Shown here: piece by piece, positions 1 through 9,253 of the stretch
How the letters are laid out: the number at the start of each line of letters is the position of its first letter
How positions within the stretch are numbered: position 1 is the first letter of the stretch
NCBI RefSeq assembly: GCF_003254625.1
Contig: NZ_QJRJ01000080.1
Span: 1 to 64,000 of the forward strand
Source of the DNA: Flavobacterium ginsenosidimutans
GTDB lineage: Bacteria; Bacteroidota; Bacteroidia; Flavobacteriales; Flavobacteriaceae
Reading direction: 5' to 3'
DNA: 64,000 bases
Made by a program: the position numbers and the translations under genes
Notes under the pieces: generated by a model
Told to the model about the DNA's origin: nothing
Databases searched by the model: none
The model's input: only the letters and a program-made list of their open reading frames with translations

Positions 1-26
1 TAGCGCAATTCTTGATCTTTTTCCAT
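1..26 (-). CDS. possible 5' end of a CDS running off the window
   Basis: A minus-strand ATG at 26-24 opens a frame reading MEKDQELR to the window edge. The rest lies outside, so neither product nor reality of the gene can be judged. The only support is an uninterrupted frame. The upstream terminator-like hairpin at 78-109 would separate it from the next minus-strand gene. Confidence 0.3.
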
Positions 27-77
27 AATGATACTTTTTGTGTATCGCTATTTCAGGACAAGACATTTCATTAAATA

Positions 78-109
78 AAAAACGCCCGAATTTGTCGGGC
101 GTTTTTTTT
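78..109. terminator. rho-independent terminator (probably bidirectional)
   Basis: The arms ACGCCCGA (82-89) and TCGGGCGT (95-102) form a GC-rich hairpin with an A-run on one side and eight T on the other. It lies downstream of the minus-strand 93-aa gene and may also end transcription arriving on the plus strand. Confidence 0.8.
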
Positions 110-195
110 GCCACGAAATAATTAATCTTAACTAATTAATTCATGGCAGCAAACATCTCGACGCTATCCCCAAATGGCCGAGATATTATTTATTT

Positions 196-477
196 TCAAT
201 CCCTAAAAGAGGATGCGATTCCAGTTACAATATTTGCGGTTCCAAAAGCAAACAGTCCAGAAGCGATTGCGGCTTGTCCAGCAAAGAACGGACTGCTACG
301 AACAGCAATACTAAAGATTGTTCCTCCGGCTAATCCGGCAATTAATCCCAGACCAATTGTTGCAATAATCCACCAGGGTTCTGGTTCTGGAAAGGGCGGT
401 TGTTTGAAGAATTTTTTCCACCAGCCTGGGTATTTTGTGCCGCACCAGCCCATCGCTAAAAAAAAAGCAGTTTCCAT
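196..477 (-). CDS. small Trp-rich membrane protein, unknown function
   Basis: This 93-aa protein starts at ATG 477 and stops with TGA. Its N-terminal third is rich in Trp, Pro and Lys (WWKKFF and a PFPEPEPWW segment). It is followed by one long hydrophobic, Gly/Ala/Ile-rich stretch (about residues 36-60) and a second weaker one to about residue 88, so one or two membrane spans are likely. The opposite strand carries a longer open frame (143-655), but its composition looks like an antisense shadow. A terminator follows on the minus strand. I do not recognise the family. Confidence 0.6.
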   Translation of the reverse strand: METAFFLAMGWCGTKYPGWWKKFFKQPPFPEPEPWWIIATIGLGLIAGLAGGTIFSIAVRSSPFFAGQAAIASGLFAFGTANIVTGIASSFRD

Positions 478-722
478 AATTATTTCAATTTTAAAACATG
501 CCTACTCGTTTGCTTTTCGGCTTCCGCATTTTGACGGACTAAAAATAGAAATCGTGTTTTGCAAACTGTCTATGAAATTTCCTGTTTTTAAAGGGGAAAA
601 ACACCCTTTTTTATTTTCATCTTCCTATTTTCTTAAGTCAATTAATATACCCTAAGTTTAATTTAATACTATCTTAAGGTAGAATATTATTCCTTTTTTC
701 ATTGGATAAATAACTTTGTCTC

Positions 723-3134
723 ATGAAAAAATGGAAACAAAATTTAGTCGCTGCAATTATCTTATTTACTATAAGCCAATACTCCTTTAGTCAAAAAACA
801 AATTCTATCAACGGAATTGTGTCTGATGGAAAAACTCCAATCGAATTTGTCGATGTCGTTTTAAAACCAGTTACCGATACTACCAAAATATCTGCTTATG
901 CGGTTACGGATTCTTCTGGGAAATTCATTCTTGAAAATGTAAGCCCAGCAGAATACATTCTAAAATTTCGTCTGATTGGTTTTAAATCTCAAAATCAAAA
1001 AGTAAAATATACAGGTTCTCCTATTTCAATGAGTAATATTGTTTTGCAAGAAGATGCAAATTTGCTTAACACAGTTGTTGTGAAATCTGAGAAAAAGCAA
1101 ATTCAGAAAACTACTGAAGGTTTTGTTTTTAATGCCGTTTCTAATATTGCACAATCTGGAGGAACAGCAATCGATATGCTGAAAAATATTCCAACTGTTG
1201 CTGTAGATGCTGACGATGCGATTTCGTTAAGAGGAAAAACGCCTTTCATTTTGATTAATGGAAAAAATTCTGCTATTACCAATATGAATCAAATTCCTGC
1301 GAGCAGTATTGAAAGCATTGAAGTTATTACAAGTCCGACGGCAAAATACGATGCGAATGCAGAAAGCGGTATCATTAATATTAAACTTAAAAAGAATAAT
1401 CTAAATGGAATAAATGGTGCAGCGGTTCTCGGCGGCGGATTTGGTGCAAAAGGAAGATTAAGCAGTTCTGCGCTTTTAAACTACAAAAATGATAAATGGA
1501 ATATTGGAATTGCTTACGACAATCGCTTTGCGGGAAGAACAAAAAGCATTGAAGGCGAAAGAACCAATTATTTTATTGAAGATGAACATTTCATCAATCA
1601 AAACAGACACGATGAAAGAACTGAAGGCTTGCAGAACTTAAAATTCAATGCTAATTTTTCTCCTAATGAAAAAAACACCTTTTCTTTTGAGGCTCTGGGA
1701 AATATGGAAAGCCAGGATAATGATGAAACTTTAAAAACAGACATTTTTAATAGTTCTAGCCAATTTTATTCCAGTAATAAACGTCATTCTTTAGAATTAG
1801 AACGTTCAAAAGCGGCGGAATTTGCTTTTAATTACGATCGAAAATTTTCTGATGATAGAAAAAGCCTAAACGCGAGTATTACTACTTCATATAATTTCCA
1901 TAGAGAAAATACGAATATTGACACTGATAATTATGATGAAAACGGAATGCTAATTGGAGATACTTTTTGGCAGAAAACACATAATTATGAAAAAGAAAAT
2001 ATCTCAAATGCCATTTTAAATTATGTTTTTCCAATTTCGGAAAGATCAATAATTGAAACTGGATATAAAGGAACTTTCAGGTTCTTCAATTCTGATTTTC
2101 AAAGCGCAGATTTGGTAAATGGAGATTATGTAATTAATCCGCTTGCGAGTAATATTTTTGATTTTAATGAACAGATAAATGCCTTTTACGGACTTTTAAA
2201 CTCTTATTCAAGCACAAAAGACAATCAGAAATGGAAATACAATTTAGGACTTCGCGCTGAACAAGTTTCAAACAGTGGAAAAACTGAAACGGGAACTGAT
2301 AATTTTTCGAATAATTATTTAAAACTTTTCCCTTCAGCATCAGTTCAATTAAATTTGAAGTCGGATGAATTTCTAAAATTAGGGTATAGCAAGCGTATCA
2401 ATCGTCCAGATTTAGATGATTTGAATCCTTTTATCGATATCACAGATGCGTTGAATCCGCATGGAGGAAATCCTTATTTAAAGCCCGAAATCATTCATAT
2501 TGTAGAATTAAATTATAATAAAGAATGGGATAATTATTCGTTTTCTGGAAATGCTTTCTATAGAAATGCCAATAATACAATCAGACAATATGGTACACTT
2601 CAAGACAATGGAGTTGTTTTATTACAGCCACAAAACATTGGAAACATGGTTACTTACGGACTTGAATCTATTTTCAGTTTTAAACCTTTTTCATTTTATG
2701 ATGCCAATATTAGTTTAACGGCTTTTCAGCAAAATATTAGCGCTGGCAATTTAGAGCAAGCCGAAGATGTTGTAAAAAGTGCTTTCAGTTGGTACGGAAA
2801 AGTGATTAATAACTTTATTCCTTGGAAAGGCGGGAAACTTCAGATTATCGGAAACTATAATTCAGCCGTAGCAACTCCGCAGGGAAAAAGAATTCCAATT
2901 TATAATGTCGATATGGGATTTCAGCAAAAATTAGGAAAAGGAAATGCCCGATTAGGATTGGTTGTAACCGATATGTTTAACACTTTAGAAAGCGGTTATA
3001 AAAACAATACAGCATTGTTTAAAAACCAAAGAACTTCTAAATCTGATACACGTGCATTGATGATTACATTTGCTTATACTTTTAGATCTGATTTTAAAGA
3101 AAAATTACTGGAAAATCAGTTTTCAACGGAGTAA
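723..3134 (+). CDS. TonB-dependent-receptor-like outer membrane beta-barrel protein
   Basis: An 803-aa outer-membrane protein with a signal peptide (cleavage near YSFSQ, residue 24). It has a CarboxypepD_reg-like beta-sandwich (about residues 27-110), a plug-like domain (about 120-225, with the SGIINIKLKK segment that closes plugs in this family) and a long Asn/Tyr/Phe-rich barrel ending in an aromatic strand. This is the architecture of the CarboxypepD_reg plus OMP_b-brl_3 receptors common in Flavobacteriia. No SusD-type partner is adjacent, so it is probably not a glycan-utilisation SusC protein. It is distantly paralogous to the receptor at 54740-57244, with shared motifs such as YSKR(I/L)xRP. 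The substrate cannot be predicted. Confidence 0.9.
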   Translation: MKKWKQNLVAAIILFTISQYSFSQKTNSINGIVSDGKTPIEFVDVVLKPVTDTTKISAYAVTDSSGKFILENVSPAEYILKFRLIGFKSQNQKVKYTGSPISMSNIVLQEDANLLNTVVVKSEKKQIQKTTEGFVFNAVSNIAQSGGTAIDMLKNIPTVAVDADDAISLRGKTPFILINGKNSAITNMNQIPASSIESIEVITSPTAKYDANAESGIINIKLKKNNLNGINGAAVLGGGFGAKGRLSSSALLNYKNDKWNIGIAYDNRFAGRTKSIEGERTNYFIEDEHFINQNRHDERTEGLQNLKFNANFSPNEKNTFSFEALGNMESQDNDETLKTDIFNSSSQFYSSNKRHSLELERSKAAEFAFNYDRKFSDDRKSLNASITTSYNFHRENTNIDTDNYDENGMLIGDTFWQKTHNYEKENISNAILNYVFPISERSIIETGYKGTFRFFNSDFQSADLVNGDYVINPLASNIFDFNEQINAFYGLLNSYSSTKDNQKWKYNLGLRAEQVSNSGKTETGTDNFSNNYLKLFPSASVQLNLKSDEFLKLGYSKRINRPDLDDLNPFIDITDALNPHGGNPYLKPEIIHIVELNYNKEWDNYSFSGNAFYRNANNTIRQYGTLQDNGVVLLQPQNIGNMVTYGLESIFSFKPFSFYDANISLTAFQQNISAGNLEQAEDVVKSAFSWYGKVINNFIPWKGGKLQIIGNYNSAVATPQGKRIPIYNVDMGFQQKLGKGNARLGLVVTDMFNTLESGYKNNTALFKNQRTSKSDTRALMITFAYTFRSDFKEKLLENQFSTE

Positions 3135-3278
3135 AAACTGATCTGAAATCATTAAAAAATAAAAATTTCATTCTTGTATTTTTAAGTCTCAATTCTATTA
3201 AAAATTTGAGTTATATTCGCCAAGAGAAATCTGTTCATCAGATACTTTCAGCCCAAAAACACTTTAATCTACATAAGA

Positions 3279-3710
3279 ATGAAATTTTTACATTTATTAG
3301 TGGCAACACTATTTTTTACAGCCTTTCAATCGCATTCGCAAGTTCATGTTGATCAAATTACTCATAATTCAAAAGAGCGCTATATTACCACAACTATTGG
3401 TTATCCAGTTCCTGGGACTTATGCTCCATTAAACCAAAAAGAGCCAATTACCGTTCTAAATCCAGATGGAACAGGTTTTATCCAAGCGGATGATTTAAGC
3501 AAACAAAAAATCAATTGGGGAATTGAATGTACTGACGAAGGCACTCCTATTTTTAAAGAAGGATTCAACAGTGCATCATACACTTTTTGGTACAGACCCA
3601 ATGATAGCGAAGAATGGTATTATTCTCAATTCTCTATTCATTTTGCCAAGAAAAAAATGTTCTTAATGGGAGAAAGAGTAAAAGTATACGAAGATTATAA
3701 CGTACAATAA
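3279..3710 (+). CDS. secreted protein of unknown function
   Basis: A 143-aa protein with a signal peptide (hydrophobic residues 4-16, likely cleavage after SHSQ at about 21). The mature part has no Cys-rich or catalytic motif that I recognise. It has many aromatic residues near the C-terminus (YTFWYRP, EEWYYSQF), suggesting a small beta-rich periplasmic or surface protein. It stands alone in its orientation between the receptor gene and the acyl-CoA synthetase, with its own 5' gap. Confidence 0.7.
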   Translation: MKFLHLLVATLFFTAFQSHSQVHVDQITHNSKERYITTTIGYPVPGTYAPLNQKEPITVLNPDGTGFIQADDLSKQKINWGIECTDEGTPIFKEGFNSASYTFWYRPNDSEEWYYSQFSIHFAKKKMFLMGERVKVYEDYNVQ

Positions 3711-3888
3711 TCAATAAAAAAAGGTCTTACTTTTAAATTTTTCTTCATTTTTAGGGAAATTTTCTACCAAAAAGAAAACGTTTTCGTAGAATTTTAAAAG
3801 TACCCGTAAATTTTCCCATTAAATTTTATAAAATTAAAAATCATACCCAAATTTTATTTAATTTGCAATAAAATTCAATATATTAAAC

Positions 3889-5667
3889 ATGGTTTCAATC
3901 ACACGCCTTTTTGATTTTCCCTATTATCAACAAGAAACTTATAACCTTCCGGTTGCTCTAGCAACAAAAAAAAACGGAGTCTGGGAAAAAACATCTAGCC
4001 AAGAATATATTGCAAAAGCAAATGCTATTTCAAGAGCATTATTGCGCATGGGCGTTCAGAAAGATGATAAAATTGCATTAATTACTTCGAATAACAGAAC
4101 GGAGTGGAATATAATGGATATTGGTATTTTGCAGACTGGCGCTCAAAATGTTCCAATTTATCCAACCATAGCAGAAGAAGATTACGAATATATTTTAAAC
4201 CATAGCGGCAGTATTTACTGTTTTGTTTCTGATGAAGAAGTTTTACATAAAGTAAATGCTATTAAAGCTAACGTACCAACTTTAAAAGAGGTTTATTCTT
4301 TTAATGAAATTCCAGGATGCAAACACTGGTCAGATCTTCTTTTAGTGGGTGAAGACGAAAGTAATCAAAGCGAAGTTGAAGCTAGAAAAGATAGTATCAA
4401 AACAGAGGATTTGGCAACCATTATTTATACCTCTGGAACAACTGGAAGACCTAAAGGAGTGATGCTTTCACACAAAAATATTGTGTCGAATGTTTTAGAC
4501 AGTGCGCCAAGAATTCCGTTTGACCCAGGAAAAAGTACTGCATTAAGCTTCTTGCCTATTTGCCATATTTTCGAAAGAATGATTTTGTACATCTATCAAT
4601 ATTATGGTGTTTCGGTTTATTTTGGAGAATCTATTGATAAAATCAGTGACAACTTAAAAGAAGTTCGTCCAACTGTAATTACAGCTGTACCAAGACTTCT
4701 AGAAAAAGTTTACGATAAAATTTATGCTAAAGGCGCAGAACTTACAGGAATTAAGAAAAAACTATTTTTCTGGGCTATTGATTTAGGTTTAAGATATGAA
4801 CCTTACGGAGCAAATGGTGCTTGGTATGAATTCCAATTAAAGATTGCCCGCAAATTGATTTTTAGCAAATGGAAAGAAGGTTTGGGAGGAAATTTAGATT
4901 TAATGGTTTCTGGAAGTGCGGCATTACAACCACGTTTAACAAGAGTTTTTGCTGCTGCAGAAATTCCAGTTATGGAAGGTTACGGTTTATCTGAAACCTC
5001 TCCTGTAATTGCGGTTAACGATCAAAGAAATAGAGGCTTTAAAATTGGAACTGTTGGAAAACCAATTCGTAATCTTGAAGTTAAAATCGCTGAAGATGGC
5101 GAAATCTTATTGAAAGGTCCAAACGTAATGTTAGGTTACTACAAAGATCCAGAAAAAACTGCCGAAGCAATTCAAGACGGTTATTTCCATACAGGAGATA
5201 TCGGAGAAATTGACAGCGAAGGTTTCTTAAAAATTACAGATCGTAAAAAAGAAATGTTCAAAACTTCTGGCGGTAAATATATCGCTCCGCAAATAATCGA
5301 AAATGCAATGAAACAATCTCGTTTTATTGAGCAGATTATGGTTATTGGTGAGGGAGAAAAAATGCCTGCAGCTTTTATTCAGCCAAACTTCGAATTTGTA
5401 AAAGAATGGGCAAAAATCCATAAAATTACTTTAGGAAGTACTGACAAAGAAATCAGCGAAAATAAAGACGTTATCAAACGTATCGACGAAGAAATAGAAG
5501 GAATAAACAAGAAATTTGGACACTGGGAACAAATCAAACGTTTTGAACTTACTCCAGATGTTTGGTCAATTGATGGCGGACAACTTACTCCTACTTTAAA
5601 ATTGAAACGTAAAATTATTAAAGAGATTTACAAAGATCTTTATGCTAAAATCTACGGAAACAATTAA
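3889..5667 (+). CDS. long-chain acyl-CoA synthetase (AMP-dependent ligase)
   Basis: At 592 aa it matches the usual length of FadD15/ACSL-type long-chain fatty acid-CoA ligases. It activates fatty acids to acyl-CoA through an acyl-AMP intermediate. The P-loop YTSGTTGRPKG lies at residues 180-190, the adenine motif GYGLSETSP near residue 365, and the hinge region GDIGEIDSEGFLKITDRKK near 440-458. The C-terminal lid is complete. The product would feed the beta-oxidation operon at 22-28.6 kb, but the gene is not in that operon. A perfect terminator follows at 5696. Confidence 0.93.
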   Translation: MVSITRLFDFPYYQQETYNLPVALATKKNGVWEKTSSQEYIAKANAISRALLRMGVQKDDKIALITSNNRTEWNIMDIGILQTGAQNVPIYPTIAEEDYEYILNHSGSIYCFVSDEEVLHKVNAIKANVPTLKEVYSFNEIPGCKHWSDLLLVGEDESNQSEVEARKDSIKTEDLATIIYTSGTTGRPKGVMLSHKNIVSNVLDSAPRIPFDPGKSTALSFLPICHIFERMILYIYQYYGVSVYFGESIDKISDNLKEVRPTVITAVPRLLEKVYDKIYAKGAELTGIKKKLFFWAIDLGLRYEPYGANGAWYEFQLKIARKLIFSKWKEGLGGNLDLMVSGSAALQPRLTRVFAAAEIPVMEGYGLSETSPVIAVNDQRNRGFKIGTVGKPIRNLEVKIAEDGEILLKGPNVMLGYYKDPEKTAEAIQDGYFHTGDIGEIDSEGFLKITDRKKEMFKTSGGKYIAPQIIENAMKQSRFIEQIMVIGEGEKMPAAFIQPNFEFVKEWAKIHKITLGSTDKEISENKDVIKRIDEEIEGINKKFGHWEQIKRFELTPDVWSIDGGQLTPTLKLKRKIIKEIYKDLYAKIYGNN

Positions 5668-5695
5668 TAAATCAAGATAATATAACCAAAAACGA

Positions 5696-5728
5696 AAAGG
5701 CTGTCTCAATTGAGACAGCCTTTTTTTA
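5696..5728 (+). terminator. terminator of the acyl-CoA synthetase gene
   Basis: AAGGCTGTCTCA (5697-5708) and TGAGACAGCCTT (5711-5722) form a perfect 12-bp stem followed by a T-run, 29 nt after the stop codon. Confidence 0.9.
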
Positions 5729-5812
5729 CTTTTAAAAACAGGTGTTTTTGCTTTAAAGACGAAACTATAAATCGTGTATTTTTAGGTTTTGTTTCAACTA
5801 AAACTGAAAACT

Positions 5813-6727
5813 ATGCCTTGGACAGTTCTCGAACAATTATGGAAACGTGCAGTAAATCCTGAAAACACAAATACAGACCTTTCTAACTGGGACAGTGAAG
5901 TTAAAGCGTTGTACCAATTAGGCATTGGCATGGAAGATACGCTACGCTTTCTATATTCTGAAAAACCTGATTTTGAAACTTTCAAAACATGGATTAATAG
6001 CAGAAAACGAGATATTGCATCCGAAATAGAGGATTTAACTGAAAATGTACTATCCGAACAAGATCTTGATTTTTGGAAAGAAAATGGTTATTTAGTGGTT
6101 AAAAATGCGATTTCAAAAGAAGATTGCGAAGCCACACAAAAAGCCATTTGGGAATATTTAAACATGGATCCAAATGAAAAAGAAAGCTGGTACAAACGCC
6201 ATGAAGAACAAAAAGGGCTTATGCTTAATTTTTCGGATCATGAAACTTTAAATCGCAATCGTTTTTCGCCAAAAGTAAAAAAAGCTTACGAACAGCTTTA
6301 TGGAACTACGAATATCTACAAAACAATAGACAAAGTAAGTTTTAATCCACCTGAAACAGAAAATTTCACTTTTCTTGGAAGTCCGCTTCATTGGGATATG
6401 AGTTTAAAAAAACCGCTTGTTTTCGATCTTCAAGGATTGCTTTATTTGACAGATTGCGAAGAAAATGATGGAGCATTTCATTGCGTTCCAGGTTTTCATA
6501 ACCAAATTAATCAATGGTTGGACGAACTTGAACCTCATGAAAATCCAAGAGAAAAAGCAATACAAACGCTTAAAGCGAAACCAATTATTGGCAATGCAGG
6601 CGATTTTATAATATGGCATAACGCACTCCCACACTGTGCAACGCCAAACAAAGGAGAAAACCCACGAATGGTTCAATATCTTACTTATCTTCCAAACGAT
6701 TACAATGCAGCTGGAGAATGGATTTAA
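5813..6727 (+). CDS. phytanoyl-CoA dioxygenase (PhyH) family Fe(II)/2-oxoglutarate oxygenase
   Basis: A 304-aa protein from ATG 5813 (MPWTVLEQ). A TTG 24 nt upstream is in frame but falls in the promoter-like leader, so I prefer the ATG. The middle has the start of a PhyH fold (WKENGYLVVKNAISKED). It also has the HxD iron-ligand motif in HWDMS and a distal His followed by an Arg that would hold 2-oxoglutarate (HCATPNKGENPR). Family members hydroxylate small molecules, lipids or amino acids with Fe(II), O2 and 2-oxoglutarate. The substrate here is unknown and the neighbours do not suggest a pathway. Confidence 0.85.
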   Translation: MPWTVLEQLWKRAVNPENTNTDLSNWDSEVKALYQLGIGMEDTLRFLYSEKPDFETFKTWINSRKRDIASEIEDLTENVLSEQDLDFWKENGYLVVKNAISKEDCEATQKAIWEYLNMDPNEKESWYKRHEEQKGLMLNFSDHETLNRNRFSPKVKKAYEQLYGTTNIYKTIDKVSFNPPETENFTFLGSPLHWDMSLKKPLVFDLQGLLYLTDCEENDGAFHCVPGFHNQINQWLDELEPHENPREKAIQTLKAKPIIGNAGDFIIWHNALPHCATPNKGENPRMVQYLTYLPNDYNAAGEWI

Positions 6728-6833
6728 ATGATTATAACAATTGCAGAAACGCGAAAAACTGTAAATACTTCTATTTACAGTTTTCTACAGTTATCAGCTA
6801 TCCTTTTGATAACTGCGATTAACAAATTAAATT

Positions 6834-7379
6834 CTAATTTTTAAGGCACCAATTCAAAATCTTAGCGATGTTTTTGGCATCGTCAATTCCGCGGTGATGT
6901 GTTCCTTCTAACGGAATATTCAGCAATGCAAGCGCGCCGTTCATTCCTGTTGGTTTAACCAAGCCAAACTTTTCGGCAAAATGCTCTTTTACATTGATAT
7001 GCTCCTCTCCCATTGGATAGGAAACACCAAACGATTTACATTGTTTTTTCAGCATATTCAAATCGTACTGACCATAACTTGCCCAAGTGTACAAATCGGG
7101 ATTATACTCGTCAATAAGCTCATTAATAGCATCTTCGAAACTAACTCCGTTCTTATCAAGTAAATCCTGAGTAATGGTGGTCAATTCCGTACAGAACAAA
7201 CTAACGCTCGAGCGCTGTGGTTTTACCAATATTCCTTTATTCTTAGAAATTGCTCCAGTTTCTGTATCCAATACAGCCAAACCAATTTCAATAATTTCAT
7301 TTTGCTGCCCGCTCGGGACCGCGCCTTGCCAACAAGTGGCTTCTAAATCGATAATAATAATTTTATCTGTAGTTTTCAT
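6834..7379 (-). CDS. 3'-5' exonuclease, Eri1/KapD-like DEDDh family
   Basis: A 181-aa DEDDh nuclease. Exo I is DLEAT near the N-terminus, Exo II lies in WASYGQYDLNML and Exo III is HHRGIDDAKN (His and Asp four apart), so all acidic residues are present. The short single-domain form with DLEATCW resembles the Eri1/KapD group, which trims structured or small RNA or DNA 3' ends. The exact substrate cannot be read from the sequence. It is monocistronic between two repeat-containing spacers. Confidence 0.88.
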   Translation of the reverse strand: MKTTDKIIIIDLEATCWQGAVPSGQQNEIIEIGLAVLDTETGAISKNKGILVKPQRSSVSLFCTELTTITQDLLDKNGVSFEDAINELIDEYNPDLYTWASYGQYDLNMLKKQCKSFGVSYPMGEEHINVKEHFAEKFGLVKPTGMNGALALLNIPLEGTHHRGIDDAKNIAKILNWCLKN

Positions 7380-7417
7380 TTTTTTAATTTTTTAAATAAT
7401 TGTGTTTATTTTTTTTA

Positions 7418-7516
7418 ACCGCTAAGAGCACTAAGATTTACCCAAAGGATCGCTAAGATTAGTTTTAGCTCCCCATAGCTATAAAAACTTTGTGTCTTAG
7501 CGCCTTTGTGGCAAAA
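7418..7516. repeat. dispersed flavobacterial intergenic repeat (CGCTAAG / CTTAGCGCCTTTGTGGC type)
   Basis: The left end carries CGCTAAGAGCACTAAG and the right end CTTAGCGCCTTTGTGGCAAA, roughly inverted. Related copies occur at about 8325-8408, 14908-15035 and 20737-20776. They always lie between genes, which marks a dispersed non-coding family. Confidence 0.6.
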
Positions 7517-7520
7517 AAAC

Positions 7521-8024
7521 TTAGAAAAACATGCTTTTAAAATCTAGAAAGAAACTTCTTTTCTTAGACTTTTTTTCAGCCTTTTCTCTTTTTTCAGAGC
7601 TCTTTTTTTCAAAAACAGCTTTAGCTTTCTCAAGCTTTTTAACTGGTTTTGTTTCTTCTTTTTTAGAAGTTTCATAAAACTTTTTGAAAGGACGTAGCTC
7701 AAAATCAACCAAAATAGCTGCCATATTTATAGCATCAATATTTGACGGATCTGTTTCTCCTTTCAAGAACGTTTCGATAGGTCTGAACTTGTCTTTCTTT
7801 TCCTTAAACTTGTTCTTTTTCGTATGATCAAAATCTAAACCCAAAAGATTTTTAAAAACGTTCAAATCATCTTGAGTTGGGTTATTTTCGAAAATCAACC
7901 AGCACAAATCACGAAGTTTTCCACGAGAAGGCTTGTACAAATAATCAAAGTATTTGCCTTCTTTTTCTGTTTCGTATTTTTTTCTAATTGCTTTTTTATA
8001 TTTTTCTAGTGTATTGTTTTGCAT
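7521..8024 (-). CDS. Lys-rich protein of unknown function
   Basis: A 167-aa protein from ATG 8024 (MQNNTLEKY); an in-frame TTG at 8042 is less likely. Residues 1-115 look like a compact helical domain (LRDLCWLIFENNP, NAINMAAILVDFELRPFKKFY style segments). From about residue 120 to the end the chain is a highly charged Lys/Glu/Ser tail (EKAKAVFEKKSSEKREKAEK) ending in FFLDFKSMFF. A basic disordered tail would suit nucleic acid binding, but no domain is recognised. Confidence 0.6.
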   Translation of the reverse strand: MQNNTLEKYKKAIRKKYETEKEGKYFDYLYKPSRGKLRDLCWLIFENNPTQDDLNVFKNLLGLDFDHTKKNKFKEKKDKFRPIETFLKGETDPSNIDAINMAAILVDFELRPFKKFYETSKKEETKPVKKLEKAKAVFEKKSSEKREKAEKKSKKRSFFLDFKSMFF

Positions 8025-8466
8025 GGTATTTTTCTTTTGCAATTCTTGGAAATCTCAGGAAATCGAAGGCTTTTCTGGGAAATCCATATCACAAAAGTTC
8101 AAAAGCACACTTGCTTTACTAGAGAAATATCTCTAAATGATATATATGGTTTCCCGAAAATTTACCTTTTCATTCCATAGGCTAATGAATTCTAAATCTG
8201 CTCTTTTAATCGAGGCAAATGAAGATTCACTTAACTCCACTGTATCTGTTTGACCGGTATGAAGACCAGACGAAAATCCTATTTCTTGATTCATCCTTAA
8301 ATTTTTATTATTAAACTTTTTTTTCTGCCGCTAAGACACGAAGACACAAAGTTTTTCTTTTTCATATCTTCTCAAAATCTTTGCGACTTTGTGCCTTTGT
8401 GGCAAATCAATTCACAAAAAAAGCACCCGATTAAAGGTGCTTCATAACAAATACGATATAACTATC
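8025..8466. other. non-coding stretch with a dispersed repeat
   Basis: I see no credible gene here. At about 8325-8408 lies another copy of the CGCTAAGACACGAAG / CTTTGTGCCTTTGTGGC repeat family, in inverted arrangement. The right end contains the terminator at 8415-8443. Confidence 0.5.
8415..8443 (-). terminator. terminator downstream of a 31-codon ORF
   Basis: On the minus strand GAAGCACC pairs with GGTGCTT and is followed by a run of seven T. It lies 24 nt after the stop of the small ORF at 8467-8562. Confidence 0.65.
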
Positions 8467-8562
8467 CTATTGCCTATATTGATGCACCGACATGAAAAAG
8501 CATTCACGATCCGAAGTCGCGGCTACTAATCCTAGGTTATTTATGTATAATTTAAAACTCAT
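8467..8562 (-). CDS. possible 31-aa small protein
   Basis: ATG 8562 opens a 31-codon frame (MSFKLYINNLGLVAATSDRE at its N-terminus) ending in TAG. It sits in a gene-poor region and is followed at once by a good minus-strand terminator, which suggests a real short transcript. No homologue is recognised, and codon statistics on 31 codons are weak. It could instead be a non-coding RNA. Confidence 0.35.
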   Translation of the reverse strand: MSFKLYINNLGLVAATSDRECFFMSVHQYRQ

Positions 8563-8579
8563 TTTATTTATTTTTAAAA

Positions 8580-8597
8580 TTGTTGTTGTTGTTGTTG
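8580..8597. repeat. (TTG)6 trinucleotide microsatellite
   Basis: Six uninterrupted TTG units, 18 nt upstream of the minus-strand 31-codon ORF, where length change could shift promoter spacing. Confidence 0.8.
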
Positions 8598-8949
8598 TTT
8601 TATGAAACGCTGTGTTTCAATTTTGTTTGGCAAAGATATGATGGAAAAAATCATATTTCCAAATATTTTTTAAGAATAATTTTCTGATTATCAACCAGTT
8701 AAACCAAAAATAAAGACAAAGAAATTCCTGTCCGCAAACTGGTGCAGGTCTCAATTTTGTATCAAATGACTGTTACTCATCAGATTACTTTCCAAGACTA
8801 TATCTTTCTATTTTTATTAATCATTAAACATTTTGGTCAATTATTTTTTAGTTTTTTTTAGTTATGGTTTGTTTTTCTATCATTTTTGTCATGTTGAGCG
8901 AAGTCGAAACATCTTTTTTGTCATCACAAGCAAATTCAAATTGTTCTAA

Positions 8950-8987
8950 AAACAAAAAAAGCGTCCCCGAAATGAGGACGCTTTTCT
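8950..8987 (-). terminator. terminator downstream of a 32-codon ORF
   Basis: AAAAGCGTCC (8957-8966) and GGACGCTTTT (8976-8985) form a strong stem. On the minus strand it is followed by a T-run and lies about 30 nt beyond the stop of the ORF at 9015-9113. Confidence 0.7.
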
Positions 8988-9014
8988 ATTTTATGATGAG
9001 TTTGACTCTAAATT

Positions 9015-9113
9015 TTAAATTTCTATTTCATAAAAATACATATTGCATCCTGATACTTCAGCTGGAAGTTCTCCAGCTAAGTGGTCAAAATATTTTGCTA
9101 TTGAAAGTGTCAT
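9015..9113 (-). CDS. possible 32-aa small protein
   Basis: ATG 9113 opens 32 codons (MTLSIAKYFDHLAGELPAEV...) ending in TAA. The predicted peptide is amphipathic and acidic. As with the ORF at 8467-8562, it is a very short frame followed by a strong minus-strand terminator in an otherwise empty region. The two peptides are not obviously related. It could be a real small protein or a terminated sRNA. Confidence 0.35.
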   Translation of the reverse strand: MTLSIAKYFDHLAGELPAEVSGCNMYFYEIEI

Positions 9114-9253
9114 ATGTATTTTTCTGTTTTTTAATTACAGGTACAAATATACTATATTTTGTAGTTATTTAACAAAATATACCGAAACTATATTTTTTAT
9201 AACAAAAACCTGCAAATTGATATTTGCCAGGTTTTTGTTTTGATTGGAATAAT

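Larger units (their letters stand above)
8563..9014. other. non-coding stretch between two small ORFs
   Basis: The region includes a (TTG)6 microsatellite at 8580-8597, a fragment of the TGAGCGAAGTCGAA repeat at about 8894-8908, and the terminator at 8950-8987. The plus-strand open frame 8864-9172 lies across the terminator and has no coding character. I see nothing else. Confidence 0.5.

Noticed and set aside
143..655. 170-codon plus-strand frame
   Set aside because: Antisense to the better 93-aa membrane protein; composition and lack of any domain suggest a shadow frame.
723..3134. SusC member of a polysaccharide-utilisation locus
   Set aside because: No SusD gene or glycoside hydrolases are adjacent; the barrel type is OMP_b-brl_3.
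8864..9243. Plus-strand frames of 102 and 66 codons
   Set aside because: They cross a strong terminator and a dispersed repeat and show no coding pattern.
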